The notes: generated from the letters alone by a model not told the origin. Shown: positions 1 through 10,205, numbered from the stretch's first letter. The stretch is DNA of 64,000 bases from Mangrovimonas cancribranchiae (GCF_037126245.1 NZ_CP136925.1:2372001-2436000); one strand, 5' to 3'. Numbers and translations: made by a program.

Positions 1-21
1 CTCCACCTAAAACTTTAACAT

Positions 22-636
22 ATGCACTTTGCTGTAGCAGGAAATATTGGCGCAGGTAAAACAACGCTAACCAAACTTTTAGCTAAACACTATGCTTGGG
101 AACCTCAATTAGAAGACGTTGTTGACAACCCTTATTTAGACGATTTTTATAACCAAATGGAACGTTGGAGTTTTAATTTACAAGTGTACTTTTTAAATTC
201 TCGGTTTAGACAAGTCCTTCAAATTAGAGAAAGTGGTAAAGACATTATTCAAGATAGAACCATTTACGAAGATGCTCATATTTTTGCACCCAATTTGCAT
301 GCCATGGGCCTAATGACAAATAGAGACTTTGAGAACTACCGTTCATTGTTTGATTTAATGGAAGAACTTGTACAAGGTCCCGATTTATTAATTTACTTAA
401 GAAGCTCTATCCCTAACTTAGTAAAACAAATTCATAAACGTGGTAGAGATTACGAAAACTCAATAAGCATTGATTATTTAAGTAGACTAAATGAACGTTA
501 CGAAGCCTGGATTCATGGCTATGAAAAAGGCAAATTACTTATTGTTGATGTTGATGATTTAGACTTTGTTTCTAAACCAGAAGATTTAGGCAATATTATA
601 AATAAAATAGATGCCGAAATAAACGGTTTATTTTAA
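22..636 (+). CDS. deoxynucleoside kinase (dNK/dGK/dCK family)
   Basis: This 204-residue cytosolic enzyme is predicted to phosphorylate deoxynucleosides with ATP in nucleotide salvage. A P-loop GNIGAGKT lies at residues 8-15. A DRTIYED motif near residue 78 matches the catalytic/base-contact region of the family, and a lid-like arginine segment (KRGRDYE) lies near residue 139. The length is normal for bacterial deoxynucleoside kinases. The ATG at base 22 begins directly at the first beta strand and P-loop. The family is clear; the preferred base cannot be read from the sequence. Other dNTP genes in this window (thyA, a DHFR and a nucleoside transporter near 10-13 kb) are not in the same operon. 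Confidence 0.9.
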   Translation: MHFAVAGNIGAGKTTLTKLLAKHYAWEPQLEDVVDNPYLDDFYNQMERWSFNLQVYFLNSRFRQVLQIRESGKDIIQDRTIYEDAHIFAPNLHAMGLMTNRDFENYRSLFDLMEELVQGPDLLIYLRSSIPNLVKQIHKRGRDYENSISIDYLSRLNERYEAWIHGYEKGKLLIVDVDDLDFVSKPEDLGNIINKIDAEINGLF

Positions 637-655
637 CCTCATATGCATTAGAAAC

Positions 656-689
656 AAAAAAGCCTCGCATTTATTTACGAGGCTTTTTT
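656..689. terminator. bidirectional hairpin terminator
   Basis: A perfect 12-bp stem (AAAAAAGCCTCG paired with CGAGGCTTTTTT) has A and T runs on its two sides. It sits between the convergent kinase gene and hppA and can stop transcription from both. Confidence 0.85.
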
Positions 690-703
690 ATTTTATAGTT
701 TTA

Positions 704-3127
704 TTATTGTTTTTTCGCAGCATCACCTGTTTGATGAAAACTTGTTGCTTCTTCTTTTAACTCGTCAATTTTCTTAAGCACCTCTTCCTTAGTCCCACTA
801 ATTACTGTTTCTGTAATAACAGGCTCTCCTCCTCCAGACGGTATTGTCTTTGTTTTCACAGAAGCTTTCGCCATATCCTCATTAATAACTTTTAGATCAA
901 CAAGAACCTTTTTAATCTCATCGTTTTTCACCTCAACAACCTCTTCAGTTGTTAATTGAGCCATACCTTCTTCTGTTGAATGCCCTCCCAATATAGGAGC
1001 AATCACCAACCCTACTAAACAAGTTAATTTTATAAGAATGTTCATAGAAGGCCCAGAAGTATCTTTGAATGGATCTCCTACTGTATCACCTGTAACTGCA
1101 GCTTTATGGGCATCGGAACCTTTGTATTCCATTTTCCCATCTATTTCTACACCAGCTTCAAATGATTTTTTAGCATTATCCCAAGCACCACCAGCATTGT
1201 TTTGGAAAATAGCCCACATAACACCCGATACACAAACACCTGCCATATAACCACCTAATGGTTCGGCACCAAATATTAATCCAATTATAATTGGGGTAAT
1301 AATAGTGATTAAGCCAGGAACAATCATTTCTCTTAAAGCTGCTTTTGTAGAAATATCAACACATTTAGCATACTCAGGGGTTGCAGTTCCTTCCATAATT
1401 CCTGGAATTTCTTTAAACTGCCTACGCACTTCTTTTACCATCTCCATAGCGGCCTTACCTACCGATTGCATTGCTAAGGCTGAAAAGATTACAGGAATCA
1501 TTCCTCCAACAAATAGCATAGCTAAAACATCTGCTTTAAAAATATTAATACCGTCTATCCCTGTAAATGTTACATAGGCCGCAAATAACGCTAAGGCAGT
1601 TAATGCCGCAGAAGCAATAGCAAATCCTTTACCAACGGCAGCTGTTGTATTTCCAACGGAATCTAAAATATCTGTACGCTCACGAACATGCGATTCTAAC
1701 TCACTCATTTCGGCAACTCCGCCAGCATTATCGGCAATTGGCCCAAAAGCATCTATAGCTAATTGCATAGCGGTTGTTGCCATCATGGCCGAAGCCGCTA
1801 AAGCGACACCATAAAAACCAGCTAATGTATACGAGCCATAAATTGCAGCAGCAAATAGAATAACTGATAAAAATGTTGATTTCATACCTACAGCTAAACC
1901 TGCTATAATATTGGTTGCTGCACCGGTTGAACTATTTTTCACAATATCTAAAACAGGTTTTTTACCTAAACTTGTATAATGTGCTGTAACTACAGAAATT
2001 AACGCTCCAACTGCCAACCCTATACACGCCGACCAGAACACGTTCATTGAAGATACTTCAACATAGCCTTCTCCAAAGAACTTCATACTCATAGTTTCAG
2101 GTAGCATATATTTTATCAATCCAAAACTAGCTATTAATGTTAGCACAATTGCTATCCAGTTTCCTGTATCTAAAGCTTTTTGTACTTGAGGTTCTTTAGC
2201 TTCGTTATTAGAAATTTTCACTAAAAATGTTCCTATAATAGAAGCTAAAACACCAACTCCTGCTATAACTAACGGCAGTAAAATAGGTCCCATATTATTG
2301 AAACTATCTGTAAATGGTCCGTTTACAGACATATCCTTAATAACGTAATTACCTAAAACCATGGCAGCTAACACAGTAGCGACATAAGACCCAAACAAAT
2401 CGGCTCCCATACCGGCAACATCCCCTACATTATCTCCAACATTATCGGCAATTGTTGCTGGGTTACGCGGGTCGTCTTCTGGAATCCCGGCTTCTACTTT
2501 ACCTACTAAATCGGCACCTACATCAGCTGCTTTGGTATAAATTCCACCACCTACACGCGCAAATAACGCAATAGATTCGGCTCCAAGTGAAAATCCTGCT
2601 AAGGCTTCTAAAGCAATAGTCATTTCAGAATAGAAAGACGCTTCTCCAGTGACAAACATTTTTACAAAAATGAAGAACAATAAACTTAATCCTAATACAG
2701 CTAAACCCGCTACTCCTAATCCCATAACAGTACCTCCACCAAAAGATACTTTTAGTGCATTTGGCAAACTTGTTTTAGCGGCTTCTGCAGTTCTCGCATT
2801 GGCTTCAGTAGCAATTCTCATTCCCACATTACCTGCTAAAGCTGAGAAAAATGCTCCTAACACAAAGGCGACTATTATAATCCAATGCGTTGTATCTACT
2901 AACATTGAAATAATACCTAAAGCTATAGCCGCTATAACAACAAATACTAAGAGCAATCTATATTCGGCTCCAAGAAAGGCTAATGCACCTTCTTTAATTG
3001 ATTTAGATATACTTTGCATTCTTTCATCTCCAGGCGCCTGCTTTTTTACCCAAGACATTTTCACGAACATAAACAGTAGGCCTACTATGGCTAACACCAT
3101 AGGTACAAAAATCATATTTGATTCCAT
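704..3127 (-). CDS. hppA: membrane-bound ion-pumping pyrophosphatase, K+-dependent type
   Basis: This 807-residue polytopic inner-membrane pump couples pyrophosphate hydrolysis to export of H+ or Na+. The catalytic loop [11 protein letters not shown] and the following acidic DNVGDNVGD segment (about residues 203-235) are intact, as is a second acidic cluster ([12 protein letters not shown]). The GNTTAA segment has Ala where K+-independent enzymes have Lys, which points to the K+-requiring class. That class includes Na+ pumps, so the ion is undecided. After the last membrane segment there is a hydrophilic tail of about 80 residues with Glu/Lys-rich helices, longer than in many homologues. The gene ends toward the kinase gene. 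The soluble pyrophosphatase gene lies just upstream on the same strand. Confidence 0.95.
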   Translation of the reverse strand: MESNMIFVPMVLAIVGLLFMFVKMSWVKKQAPGDERMQSISKSIKEGALAFLGAEYRLLLVFVVIAAIALGIISMLVDTTHWIIIVAFVLGAFFSALAGNVGMRIATEANARTAEAAKTSLPNALKVSFGGGTVMGLGVAGLAVLGLSLLFFIFVKMFVTGEASFYSEMTIALEALAGFSLGAESIALFARVGGGIYTKAADVGADLVGKVEAGIPEDDPRNPATIADNVGDNVGDVAGMGADLFGSYVATVLAAMVLGNYVIKDMSVNGPFTDSFNNMGPILLPLVIAGVGVLASIIGTFLVKISNNEAKEPQVQKALDTGNWIAIVLTLIASFGLIKYMLPETMSMKFFGEGYVEVSSMNVFWSACIGLAVGALISVVTAHYTSLGKKPVLDIVKNSSTGAATNIIAGLAVGMKSTFLSVILFAAAIYGSYTLAGFYGVALAASAMMATTAMQLAIDAFGPIADNAGGVAEMSELESHVRERTDILDSVGNTTAAVGKGFAIASAALTALALFAAYVTFTGIDGINIFKADVLAMLFVGGMIPVIFSALAMQSVGKAAMEMVKEVRRQFKEIPGIMEGTATPEYAKCVDISTKAALREMIVPGLITIITPIIIGLIFGAEPLGGYMAGVCVSGVMWAIFQNNAGGAWDNAKKSFEAGVEIDGKMEYKGSDAHKAAVTGDTVGDPFKDTSGPSMNILIKLTCLVGLVIAPILGGHSTEEGMAQLTTEEVVEVKNDEIKKVLVDLKVINEDMAKASVKTKTIPSGGGEPVITETVISGTKEEVLKKIDELKEEATSFHQTGDAAKKQ

Positions 3128-3192
3128 ATTAAATATTTAAAAATTGGTTTATTAGTTAAGTGAAGGTAAATGTAGGAAAAACAATGAAAACA

Positions 3193-3223
3193 AAAAACCT
3201 CTTAATAAAATTAAGAGGTTTTT
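3193..3223. terminator. hairpin terminator between ppa and hppA
   Basis: A 13-bp perfect stem (AAAAACCTCTTAA with its complement) has a short loop and A/T runs on both sides. It lies downstream of ppa on the minus strand, so ppa and hppA are probably separate transcripts. Confidence 0.8.
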
Positions 3224-3247
3224 ATAAAAATCGTAATATTTTAAGGA

Positions 3248-3775
3248 CTATATTGTGAAATTTCCTTTTTCTTTGTGCTCGCTATTATTGTAACGCTCTA
3301 CACATTTATTATAGATTTCGATAGCTTCTTTTGCATCTCCCCAACCACCAACATCAACTTTCTTCTTTTCTAAGTCTTTATACACTTTAAAGAAGTGCTC
3401 GATTTCTTTAATTCTATGTGGATTTAATTGACTTAAATCTTCATATCTGTTCCAAATAGGGTCTGAAACTGGTACACAAATCAACTTTTCATCTGGTCCT
3501 TTCTCATCTGCCATATGAAACACGCCTATTGGCTTTACCTCCATAACACATACTGGAAATGTAGGTTGATGCCCCATAATTAAAACATCTAATGGATCGC
3601 CATCTAATGCTAATGTTTCTGGAATAAACCCATAATCTCCTGGATACATCATTGAAGAGAATAACATACGATCGAATCGTATTTTTTTCAATTCAAAATC
3701 GTATTCATATTTATTTCTACTTCCTTTTGGAATTTCTATTAAAACATCAAACGTTTTATTCTCTACGTTACTCAT
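3248..3775 (-). CDS. ppa: inorganic pyrophosphatase, soluble family I
   Basis: This 175-residue cytosolic enzyme hydrolyses pyrophosphate released by biosynthesis. The family I metal-site signature DGDPLDVL is present near residue 55, preceded by GDYGFIPETL, and a Tyr-Lys pair follows in the C-terminal half. Length and motif order are those of bacterial family I enzymes. A good promoter lies just upstream. The neighbouring gene on the same strand is the membrane pyrophosphatase. The cell therefore carries both a dissipating and an energy-conserving enzyme for the same substrate, side by side but with a terminator between them. Confidence 0.95.
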   Translation of the reverse strand: MSNVENKTFDVLIEIPKGSRNKYEYDFELKKIRFDRMLFSSMMYPGDYGFIPETLALDGDPLDVLIMGHQPTFPVCVMEVKPIGVFHMADEKGPDEKLICVPVSDPIWNRYEDLSQLNPHRIKEIEHFFKVYKDLEKKKVDVGGWGDAKEAIEIYNKCVERYNNSEHKEKGNFTI

Positions 3776-3794
3776 AATTAAATTTTAAAGGCTG

Positions 3795-3825
3795 CAAATA
3801 TAAGGCATACTCTCTATTTAGACAA
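3795..3825 (-). promoter_or_regulatory. Bacteroidota-type promoter for ppa
   Basis: On the minus strand a perfect -7 box TATATTTG (consensus TAnnTTTG) lies about 20 bases upstream of the ATG. A TTG lies 20 bases further upstream, at the spacing expected for a -33 element. Confidence 0.6.
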
Positions 3826-3846
3826 TAAATATAGGTTGTGTTTTTA

Positions 3847-6369
3847 TTAAAAATTAAACCCAAAACTTCCTGTTACACCAAATTTTCTTGCATTGGGACG
3901 TTCTAGGTAATTTCCTCTAAAATTAAAATCTAATCTAAACACCTTAAAGATATTGCCTACACCAAAGCTATATTCCCAGTAAACCCTATCTTTTGGAGCA
4001 ATAGCACTTGCTGTTAATGAGTTGTAGTTTAGCGTAGATAAGGCTGGTTGACTTAAAGCAATATTATTGTTTGAAATATCGCCCCAAACACCTCTTATAC
4101 TAACTATTTCACGTAAGTTTAGCTTTCTTAATAAAGGTATTCTCGAAAAAAGACGCCCGTTAAAGTTATGTTGTAAATGTAATGTTGTATAAGTATCTGT
4201 TACAAACTCGTAATAATCCATTTGTGAAAATGTATTATAAATTGAGAAGTATGATTGGTTTCCTGGTACCACGCTTAAAAGCCCTAAAGGCACATCGCCA
4301 AATATTTTTCCTGCTTCAACAGTAGAATACAATACTCCAAAACCTCCTATTCGCCAAGGTTGCATAAATGAAAATTGTACTTTGGTATAATCGAAATCGC
4401 TTCCAAATACGCCTTTATCGCCTCGAGTTACTTGCGCAAATAAACTGGTATAATAGTCGTTTGATATTAATCGTTCTACACCATAACCAGACATTCTTCT
4501 ATTTGGAAAATAGGATAACGATAAGCTGGTTTCAAATTGTTTTATATGCGATCTGATTCCTCCTGTTTCATCAAAATAATCTAAACTAAATGTTGGTGAA
4601 GCAGATTCGAGCGTTCTATAACTTCCTGTGACTCTAAAAATAAGATTTTTTGCTGGTTCTAGCTCTAATGCCGCTCCTGTTACCGATATAGTTGTAAGTT
4701 TATCATTTATTCCTGTTCCTATAATAGAGGACGAAATAAGACTTCTTCCTAAAATATCGGTTGATGTGGTAAGACTAGCTCCTATTTGCTCGACATCTTG
4801 CCGGTAACCTGCTGAAACAATTAATCTATTCCTTTTGTTGATTAACCATTTTCCAGTTATACCATACTTGAATTTTTCATCTTTAAATCCATAGGCTGTA
4901 AAACCTTCAACTCGCCACATATCGTTAGTTCCAAAATAGGTTCTTCCTCCTGTTCTAAGTCGTAAACCTTCAACATCATTATAGCCTACAGTTGAAAAAA
5001 TAGGGCCATAATCGAAATTAAGCTCATCAAACTCCACATATCCAGACACTAAAACGGTTCCTAAGTTATAAAGTCTTTTAAATTTTTTTACGGTTTTTAA
5101 GGTATCTAACATTTTATAAACACCTTTTTCATCTGTATTTAATTCCTCCATTCGGTTTTCATTCCAGAATGTTTCATCGCGAGAATAGGCTTCATCGTTA
5201 GGGTTAAACACGTCTTTATTATAAAAGCTTTCTGCCTTTTCTTTATCGAACTCGTAATTATCGTATAAGGTTGTACGCTTTCCATACACACCACGAGAAG
5301 ATTCTTTTTTCTGAAATGAAAAATCGGACATAAAATAATCGCGTTTTATTAGGAAAACACTATCATTTAACACTTCAAACTCCTGCTCTATATAAATATC
5401 TTTTACCCAGTTAATGTTTGCACTTTTAGAGGCGTGCATATTAATCTCTTTAATGGCGTACGTCGTGTCGGCCACCCAAAAATCACCTTTAAAGGTTAAT
5501 TCGTTTTTTCGTCTAGGGTAATATATAATGTTGTAGCACCATTTATTATCAATAAATGTACTATCAGATAACACATAGTTGTAGGTATTAATTCCTGTTC
5601 TAGAAATAGGGCTAACAAAGCTTTTATCGAAGAATTTCAAGTAGTTATCGTAAACACTATAATCGGAATAAAGGTCTTCTATAAAATCAACTACAAATTG
5701 GTTGTTTTCAAAGCCTGAATTTTTATTGCCTTTAAGCTTTTCTTTTTCTTTATTTAAGTTATTGTCGCCATAGACTTCACTAACCGACTCGTTAATAAAA
5801 ATAGGAAGATATGTTTTTCCTGTAACCCGCGAGGTATCTACTTCGTTAAAAATAAATTCCATGCCTTTAAAAATGCGACTTTCCATTAAGGCGCTATCTA
5901 CATTATTTAAATCGAATTCAACTTTCTCATACTTGTCGTACTTATACTGCTTAAATTTATTTAAACCATTTTTACGTTTTCGTTGCCATATTTTTTTTAA
6001 TATGGCAATGGCTGGGTTTTCATTTTCGTCTTTAGATTGTTTTCCAGTAACAATAACCACTTCTTGTAACGCATCGGCTTCTTCTTGTAAAGTGAATTTT
6101 AAATCGTAGTTAACACGCTTTTCCAGAGGATATTCTATATTTTCATACCCTACGTAAGTTACCATAAGTGTTTTCCATGTGTTATCGGACTCTAGGTAAA
6201 ATCTTCCGTTTTCATCAGTAATGGTTCCTTCTGAAGAATTTTTAAAAAACACATTGGCGTAAGCAGCCGGCTCGCCTAAATCGTCATAGACATAGCCACC
6301 AACTTTGGTTTGCGCAAAAATTGCACAAGAACACAACATCAAATATGTTATAAGTAGATTAAATTTCAT
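3847..6369 (-). CDS. DUF5686 / carboxypeptidase-regulatory-like outer-membrane protein
   Basis: This is an 840-residue predicted outer-membrane protein. A signal peptide ends at AIFAQ near residue 20. It is followed by a carboxypeptidase-regulatory-like beta-sandwich (about residues 22-105, with the typical VGGYVYDDLGEPAAYANV start and DENGRF turn). The long middle and C-terminal part matches the DUF5686 family and ends in a beta-barrel with a terminal aromatic (GSFGFNF). The start is set at ATG 6369, because the longer reading begins with TTG three codons earlier and spoils the signal peptide. Function is unknown; this architecture is common in Bacteroidota and recalls a TonB-receptor-like plug domain on a barrel. 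Confidence 0.85.
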   Translation of the reverse strand: MKFNLLITYLMLCSCAIFAQTKVGGYVYDDLGEPAAYANVFFKNSSEGTITDENGRFYLESDNTWKTLMVTYVGYENIEYPLEKRVNYDLKFTLQEEADALQEVVIVTGKQSKDENENPAIAILKKIWQRKRKNGLNKFKQYKYDKYEKVEFDLNNVDSALMESRIFKGMEFIFNEVDTSRVTGKTYLPIFINESVSEVYGDNNLNKEKEKLKGNKNSGFENNQFVVDFIEDLYSDYSVYDNYLKFFDKSFVSPISRTGINTYNYVLSDSTFIDNKWCYNIIYYPRRKNELTFKGDFWVADTTYAIKEINMHASKSANINWVKDIYIEQEFEVLNDSVFLIKRDYFMSDFSFQKKESSRGVYGKRTTLYDNYEFDKEKAESFYNKDVFNPNDEAYSRDETFWNENRMEELNTDEKGVYKMLDTLKTVKKFKRLYNLGTVLVSGYVEFDELNFDYGPIFSTVGYNDVEGLRLRTGGRTYFGTNDMWRVEGFTAYGFKDEKFKYGITGKWLINKRNRLIVSAGYRQDVEQIGASLTTSTDILGRSLISSSIIGTGINDKLTTISVTGAALELEPAKNLIFRVTGSYRTLESASPTFSLDYFDETGGIRSHIKQFETSLSLSYFPNRRMSGYGVERLISNDYYTSLFAQVTRGDKGVFGSDFDYTKVQFSFMQPWRIGGFGVLYSTVEAGKIFGDVPLGLLSVVPGNQSYFSIYNTFSQMDYYEFVTDTYTTLHLQHNFNGRLFSRIPLLRKLNLREIVSIRGVWGDISNNNIALSQPALSTLNYNSLTASAIAPKDRVYWEYSFGVGNIFKVFRLDFNFRGNYLERPNARKFGVTGSFGFNF

Positions 6370-6376
6370 TCTTAAC

Positions 6377-6411
6377 AAAAAAACTTCATCAACAGTTATG
6401 CCGATGAAGTT
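6377..6411 (-). terminator. terminator after pdhB
   Basis: A 9-bp perfect stem (AACTTCATC/GATGAAGTT) with a 12-base loop is followed by a T run on the minus strand. It ends the pdhB transcript just before the DUF5686 start codon. Confidence 0.7.
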
Positions 6412-6435
6412 CTTTATATGTAAAAATTGTAAAAA

Positions 6436-7413
6436 TTATTTATATAATACCTTCTTCACAGCCTTAATTACGTCGTTACTGTTAGGCAACCACTCTTCTA
6501 ATAAAACGGGCGAATATGGTGCTGGGGTATCGGCTGTATTTATTTTTTCAATTGGCGCATCTAAATAATCAAATGCTTTAGATTGCACTTGATAAGTAAT
6601 CTCTGTTGCAATGTTTCCAAAAGGCCAAGCTTCTTCTAAAATCACTAATCGATTTGTTTTCTTTACTGAATTTAAAATCGCTTCATGATCCATTGGTCTT
6701 ACGGTTCGTAAATCAATAATCTCACAAGAAATGCCTTCTTTCTCCAATTCGTCTGCCGCTTTGTAGGCTTCTTTTATGATTTTTCCAAAAGATACAATCG
6801 TAACATCATCCCCTTTACGTTTAATATCTGCAACGCCTAATGGAATTAAATATTCGCCTTCTGGCACTTCACCTTTATCGCCATACATCTGTTCACTTTC
6901 CATAAAAATTACAGGATCATCATCACGTATAGCTGATTTTAACAATCCTTTTGCATCATGTGGGTTTGAAGGCACAACAACTTTTAATCCTGGGCAGTTG
7001 GCATACCAACTTTCAAAAGCTTGAGAGTGCGTTGCTGCAAGTTGTCCAGCAGAGGCTGTTGGGCCACGAAATACAATTGGACAGTTAAATTGCCCGCCCG
7101 ACATTTGACGTATTTTTGCTGCGTTATTTATAATTTGATCAATCCCTACTAAAGAGAAATTAAACGTCATAAACTCTATAATAGGTCTATTACCATTCAT
7201 AGCAGATCCAACACCTATTCCTGCAAAACCAAGCTCAGCAATTGGCGTATCAATAACACGTTTTGGACCAAACTCATCCAACATGCCTTTAGATGCTTTG
7301 TATGCTCCATTATATTCTGCTACTTCTTCACCCATTAAGTAAATGCTATCGTCGCGACGCATTTCCTCGCTCATGGCTTCAGCTACAGCTTCTCTAAATT
7401 GAATTGTTTTCAT
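6436..7413 (-). CDS. pdhB: pyruvate dehydrogenase E1 component, beta subunit
   Basis: This 325-residue subunit, with a separate alpha subunit, forms the thiamine-diphosphate E1 that decarboxylates pyruvate and passes the acetyl group to lipoyl-E2. The start MKTIQFREAVAEAM, the GEEVAEYNGAYK segment with the cofactor-activating Glu, PIAELGFAGIGVG and the C-terminal transketolase domain (AWPFGNIATEI) are all present. Length is standard. No alpha-subunit or E2 gene is adjacent, so in this genome E1 beta is transcribed away from its partners. A related 2-oxoacid dehydrogenase beta subunit is the only alternative, and the motifs favour the pyruvate enzyme. Confidence 0.92.
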   Translation of the reverse strand: MKTIQFREAVAEAMSEEMRRDDSIYLMGEEVAEYNGAYKASKGMLDEFGPKRVIDTPIAELGFAGIGVGSAMNGNRPIIEFMTFNFSLVGIDQIINNAAKIRQMSGGQFNCPIVFRGPTASAGQLAATHSQAFESWYANCPGLKVVVPSNPHDAKGLLKSAIRDDDPVIFMESEQMYGDKGEVPEGEYLIPLGVADIKRKGDDVTIVSFGKIIKEAYKAADELEKEGISCEIIDLRTVRPMDHEAILNSVKKTNRLVILEEAWPFGNIATEITYQVQSKAFDYLDAPIEKINTADTPAPYSPVLLEEWLPNSNDVIKAVKKVLYK

Positions 7414-7441
7414 TTGTTTTCTATTCTTTTAAACAGGAAAG

Positions 7442-7449
7442 CAAAAATA
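7442..7449 (-). promoter_or_regulatory. candidate -7 box for pdhB
   Basis: TATTTTTG on the minus strand fits TAnnTTTG and lies about 29 bases upstream of the pdhB ATG. No convincing -33 element is seen. The rest of the 7414-7707 intergenic region is AT-rich with no other clear signal. Confidence 0.4.
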
Positions 7450-7707
7450 GGAATTATTCATAAAAAATACCGTCTAAAAAAGGTTTTGTTTTTTTTACCT
7501 AACATTAGCCTTAGCAAGACTTTAAAAAAGGTATTTGCAATTATAATATTCTTAAAAAAGCTTGTTTTATTTTCATTAATTGATTGTAATATCATTTTTT
7601 TTTATTTAAAAACCTAAATTTACTATGCGTGCATAACAAATAATCCAATTAAAATACCTAACTTCGTGGTCTCAAAAAAAGTAACACTCAAAAATCATAA
7701 AATCGAT

Positions 7708-8454
7708 ATGAAAATATTAGTATGTATTAGCCACGTGCCTGATACGACTTCAAAAATCAACTTTACCGATGGTGATACAAAATTTGACACTAACGGTGTT
7801 CAGTTTGTGATTAATCCTAACGACGAATTTGGTCTTACTCGTGCCATGTGGTTTAAGGAAAAACAAGGTGCTAGTGTAGATGTTGTTAATGTTGGCGGTC
7901 CAGAAACCGAACCAACCCTTAGAAAAGCCCTAGCTATTGGAGCTGATACTGCTGTAAGAGTAAATACCGAAGCTAAAGATGGTATGCAAGTTGCCAAAGA
8001 ATTGGCTAAAGTAGTACAAGATGGCAGTTACGATTTAGTGATTGCTGGTCGTGAATCCATTGATTATAACGGTGGAATGGTTCCAGGAATGTTAGCCGCT
8101 TTATTAGATGCCAATTTTGTAAATAACTGCATTAGCCTTGAAGTTGACGGCACGTCAGCAAAGGCCATTCGTGAAATTGATGGCGGAAAAGAGTCTGTTT
8201 CTACGTCTTTACCCCTAGTTATTGGCGGGCAAAAAGGTTTGGTTGAAGAAAGCGACCTTCGTATTCCTAATATGCGAGGTATTATGATGGCTAGAAAAAA
8301 ACCGCTTAATGTAGTTGAACCAACAAGTGCATCAGCTGAAACAGCTTCTGTATCGTTTGAAAAACCAGCACCAAAAGGTGATGTAAAATTAGTAGATGCA
8401 GACAATGTAGGTGAGTTAGTGAATTTACTTCACAACGAGGCTAAAGTAATATAA
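7708..8454 (+). CDS. etfB: electron transfer flavoprotein beta subunit
   Basis: This 248-residue subunit of ETF passes electrons from acyl-CoA and other dehydrogenases to the quinone pool through ETF-quinone oxidoreductase. The start MKILVCISHVPDT and the AMP-binding domain with AIREIDGGKESVSTSLP and IPNMRGIMMARKKPL are characteristic of the family. The reading frame is open from a GTG at 7666, but the ATG at 7708 gives the conserved N-terminus and is chosen. etfA follows after 21 bases, so the two are co-transcribed. Confidence 0.95.
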   Translation: MKILVCISHVPDTTSKINFTDGDTKFDTNGVQFVINPNDEFGLTRAMWFKEKQGASVDVVNVGGPETEPTLRKALAIGADTAVRVNTEAKDGMQVAKELAKVVQDGSYDLVIAGRESIDYNGGMVPGMLAALLDANFVNNCISLEVDGTSAKAIREIDGGKESVSTSLPLVIGGQKGLVEESDLRIPNMRGIMMARKKPLNVVEPTSASAETASVSFEKPAPKGDVKLVDADNVGELVNLLHNEAKVI

Positions 8455-8475
8455 ATTCAAATCCAAAAAGAAATT

Positions 8476-9435
8476 ATGTCAGTTTTAGTATATACAGAAT
8501 CAGATAAAGGAACATTCAAAAAAATAGCATTAGAAGCAGCATCGTATGCAAAAGCTATTGCCGATAAAATGGAAACAACAGTTACCGCAGTTACAATTAA
8601 CGCCGACGACACCTCGGTTTTAGGCAACTACGGTGTAGACAAAGTATTAAAAGTAAACGACTCCAATCTAGACGCCTTTAACGCTAAGTCTTATGCTAGC
8701 GTTATGCAACAAGCTACTGAAAAAGAAGGCGCCAAAGTTGTTGTGGTTAGCTCTAGTGCCGATAGCAAATACATGGCACCTGTTTTAGCTGTAAACCTGA
8801 ATGCAGGCTATGCTTCTAACGTAGTTGAAGCCCCTTCAAATACAGCGCCATTTACGGTGAAACGTAACGTATTCACGAACAAAGCTTTCGCCAACACATC
8901 TATCGATACCGATGTGAAAGTAGTTGGCTTATCTAAAAATGCTTTTGGTGTTGTTGAACATTCAGCAAGTGCTGCTGAAGAAGCATTTTCACCTTCTTTA
9001 CCAGAATCTACGGTAAATGTAGAATCTGTTGACAAAGTAACAGGTAAAGTAACCATTGCCGATGCAGAAGTTGTAGTGTCTGGTGGCCGCGGACTTAAAG
9101 GTCCTGAAAACTGGGGAATGATTGAAGACTTAGCAGATGTACTAGGTGCTGCCACAGCATGTTCTAAACCTGTAAGCGATTTAGGATGGAGACCTCATAG
9201 CGAACACGTAGGGCAAACAGGAAAACCAGTAGCATCAAACTTATACATTGCCGTAGGAATTTCGGGAGCTATTCAACATTTAGCTGGAATTAATGCCTCC
9301 AAAGTAAAAGTAGTTATCAATACAGATCCAGAAGCACCTTTCTTTAAAGCTGCTGATTATGGTATTGTTGGAGATGCTTTTGAAGTGGTTCCAAAACTTA
9401 TCGAAGAATTAAAGACATTCAAAGCTCAGCAATAA
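8476..9435 (+). CDS. etfA: electron transfer flavoprotein alpha subunit
   Basis: This 319-residue partner of EtfB carries the FAD-binding domain. The C-terminal FAD signature is clear: VGQTGKPVASNLYIAVGISG, then a segment ending AINTDPEAPFF-like (here VINTDPEAPFF) and ADYGIVGD. The N-terminal domain is divergent, as is usual. The gene starts 21 bases after etfB. About 140 bases of AT-rich spacer follow before the nuclease gene. Confidence 0.95.
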   Translation: MSVLVYTESDKGTFKKIALEAASYAKAIADKMETTVTAVTINADDTSVLGNYGVDKVLKVNDSNLDAFNAKSYASVMQQATEKEGAKVVVVSSSADSKYMAPVLAVNLNAGYASNVVEAPSNTAPFTVKRNVFTNKAFANTSIDTDVKVVGLSKNAFGVVEHSASAAEEAFSPSLPESTVNVESVDKVTGKVTIADAEVVVSGGRGLKGPENWGMIEDLADVLGAATACSKPVSDLGWRPHSEHVGQTGKPVASNLYIAVGISGAIQHLAGINASKVKVVINTDPEAPFFKAADYGIVGDAFEVVPKLIEELKTFKAQQ

Positions 9436-9577
9436 ATATTTTTTTCATAAATTGTATTTATTAAAGGACTGTTTGAATTGCACTTTACAGATTACTGCCT
9501 ATATCGTTTTATAGAAAATTTGTGTCTAGCAGTTGGTAAAGTCTTAATTTAAACAGTTCTTTGTGTTTTATATTTCT

Positions 9578-10198
9578 ATGAGTTTAGTTCGTCTTAACAT
9601 AAAAGGAATTTCCTATAGCCAAACCCAAAATGGTGCTTACGCCCTTATTTTAAACGAAGTAGATGGCGACCGGAAACTCCCTATAGTCATTGGCGCTTTC
9701 GAAGCACAATCCATCGCCATAGCTTTGGAAAAAGAAATTAGACCGCCAAGACCACTTACCCACGATTTATTTAAAAGTTTCGCCGATAGATTTGATATTG
9801 TTGTAAAACAAGTCATTATTCATAAGTTGGTTGATGGTGTATTTTATTCTAGCTTAATTTGTGAACGCGATAAAATTGAAGAAATTATTGATGCTAGAAC
9901 CAGTGATGCTATTGCATTAGCTCTACGTTTTGAAGCACCTATTTTTACGTATAAAAACATCTTAGACAAAGCTGGTATTTACCTAAAAGTAAATCCAAAA
10001 AAAGAAGACGAAGAAACCGAAGACAGTATTTTAATGGATGATTTGGTTGCCGAAGAACTCGAATCTGAAGCACAATCGTCAAGTGACAACTACAAAGACA
10101 AAACCTTACAAGAACTTCATAACCTATTGGATGATGCCGTTGCTAAAGAAGACTATGAAAAGGCAGCTAAAATCCGTGATGAAATCTCTAAACGATAA
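9578..10198 (+). CDS. bifunctional nuclease family protein with UVR motif
   Basis: This 206-residue protein has an N-terminal DUF151/bifunctional-nuclease domain (about residues 5-140, with the conserved LPIVIGAFEAQSIA and DARTSDAIALALR segments). Its C-terminal 35 residues fit the UVR motif found in UvrB, UvrC and Clp ATPases (LHNLLDDAVAKEDYEKAAKIRD). The family is linked to nuclease activity and stress responses; the role here is not known. ATG 9578 is chosen because it gives the conserved MSLVRLNIKGISYSQ start; the frame is open a few codons upstream. The transporter gene begins 8 bases after the stop, suggesting one transcript. Confidence 0.88.
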   Translation: MSLVRLNIKGISYSQTQNGAYALILNEVDGDRKLPIVIGAFEAQSIAIALEKEIRPPRPLTHDLFKSFADRFDIVVKQVIIHKLVDGVFYSSLICERDKIEEIIDARTSDAIALALRFEAPIFTYKNILDKAGIYLKVNPKKEDEETEDSILMDDLVAEELESEAQSSSDNYKDKTLQELHNLLDDAVAKEDYEKAAKIRDEISKR

Positions 10199-10205
10199 CC
10201 AACCA

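Noticed and set aside
2649-3140. 163-codon open frame opposite hppA
   Set aside because: It is a shadow of the pump gene on the other strand, with a Thr/Asn/Pro-rich composition and no start signal.
10038-10205. Upstream extension of the nucleoside-transporter frame
   Set aside because: It overlaps the nuclease gene and would bury the signal peptide at residue 57; the ATG at 10206 is better.
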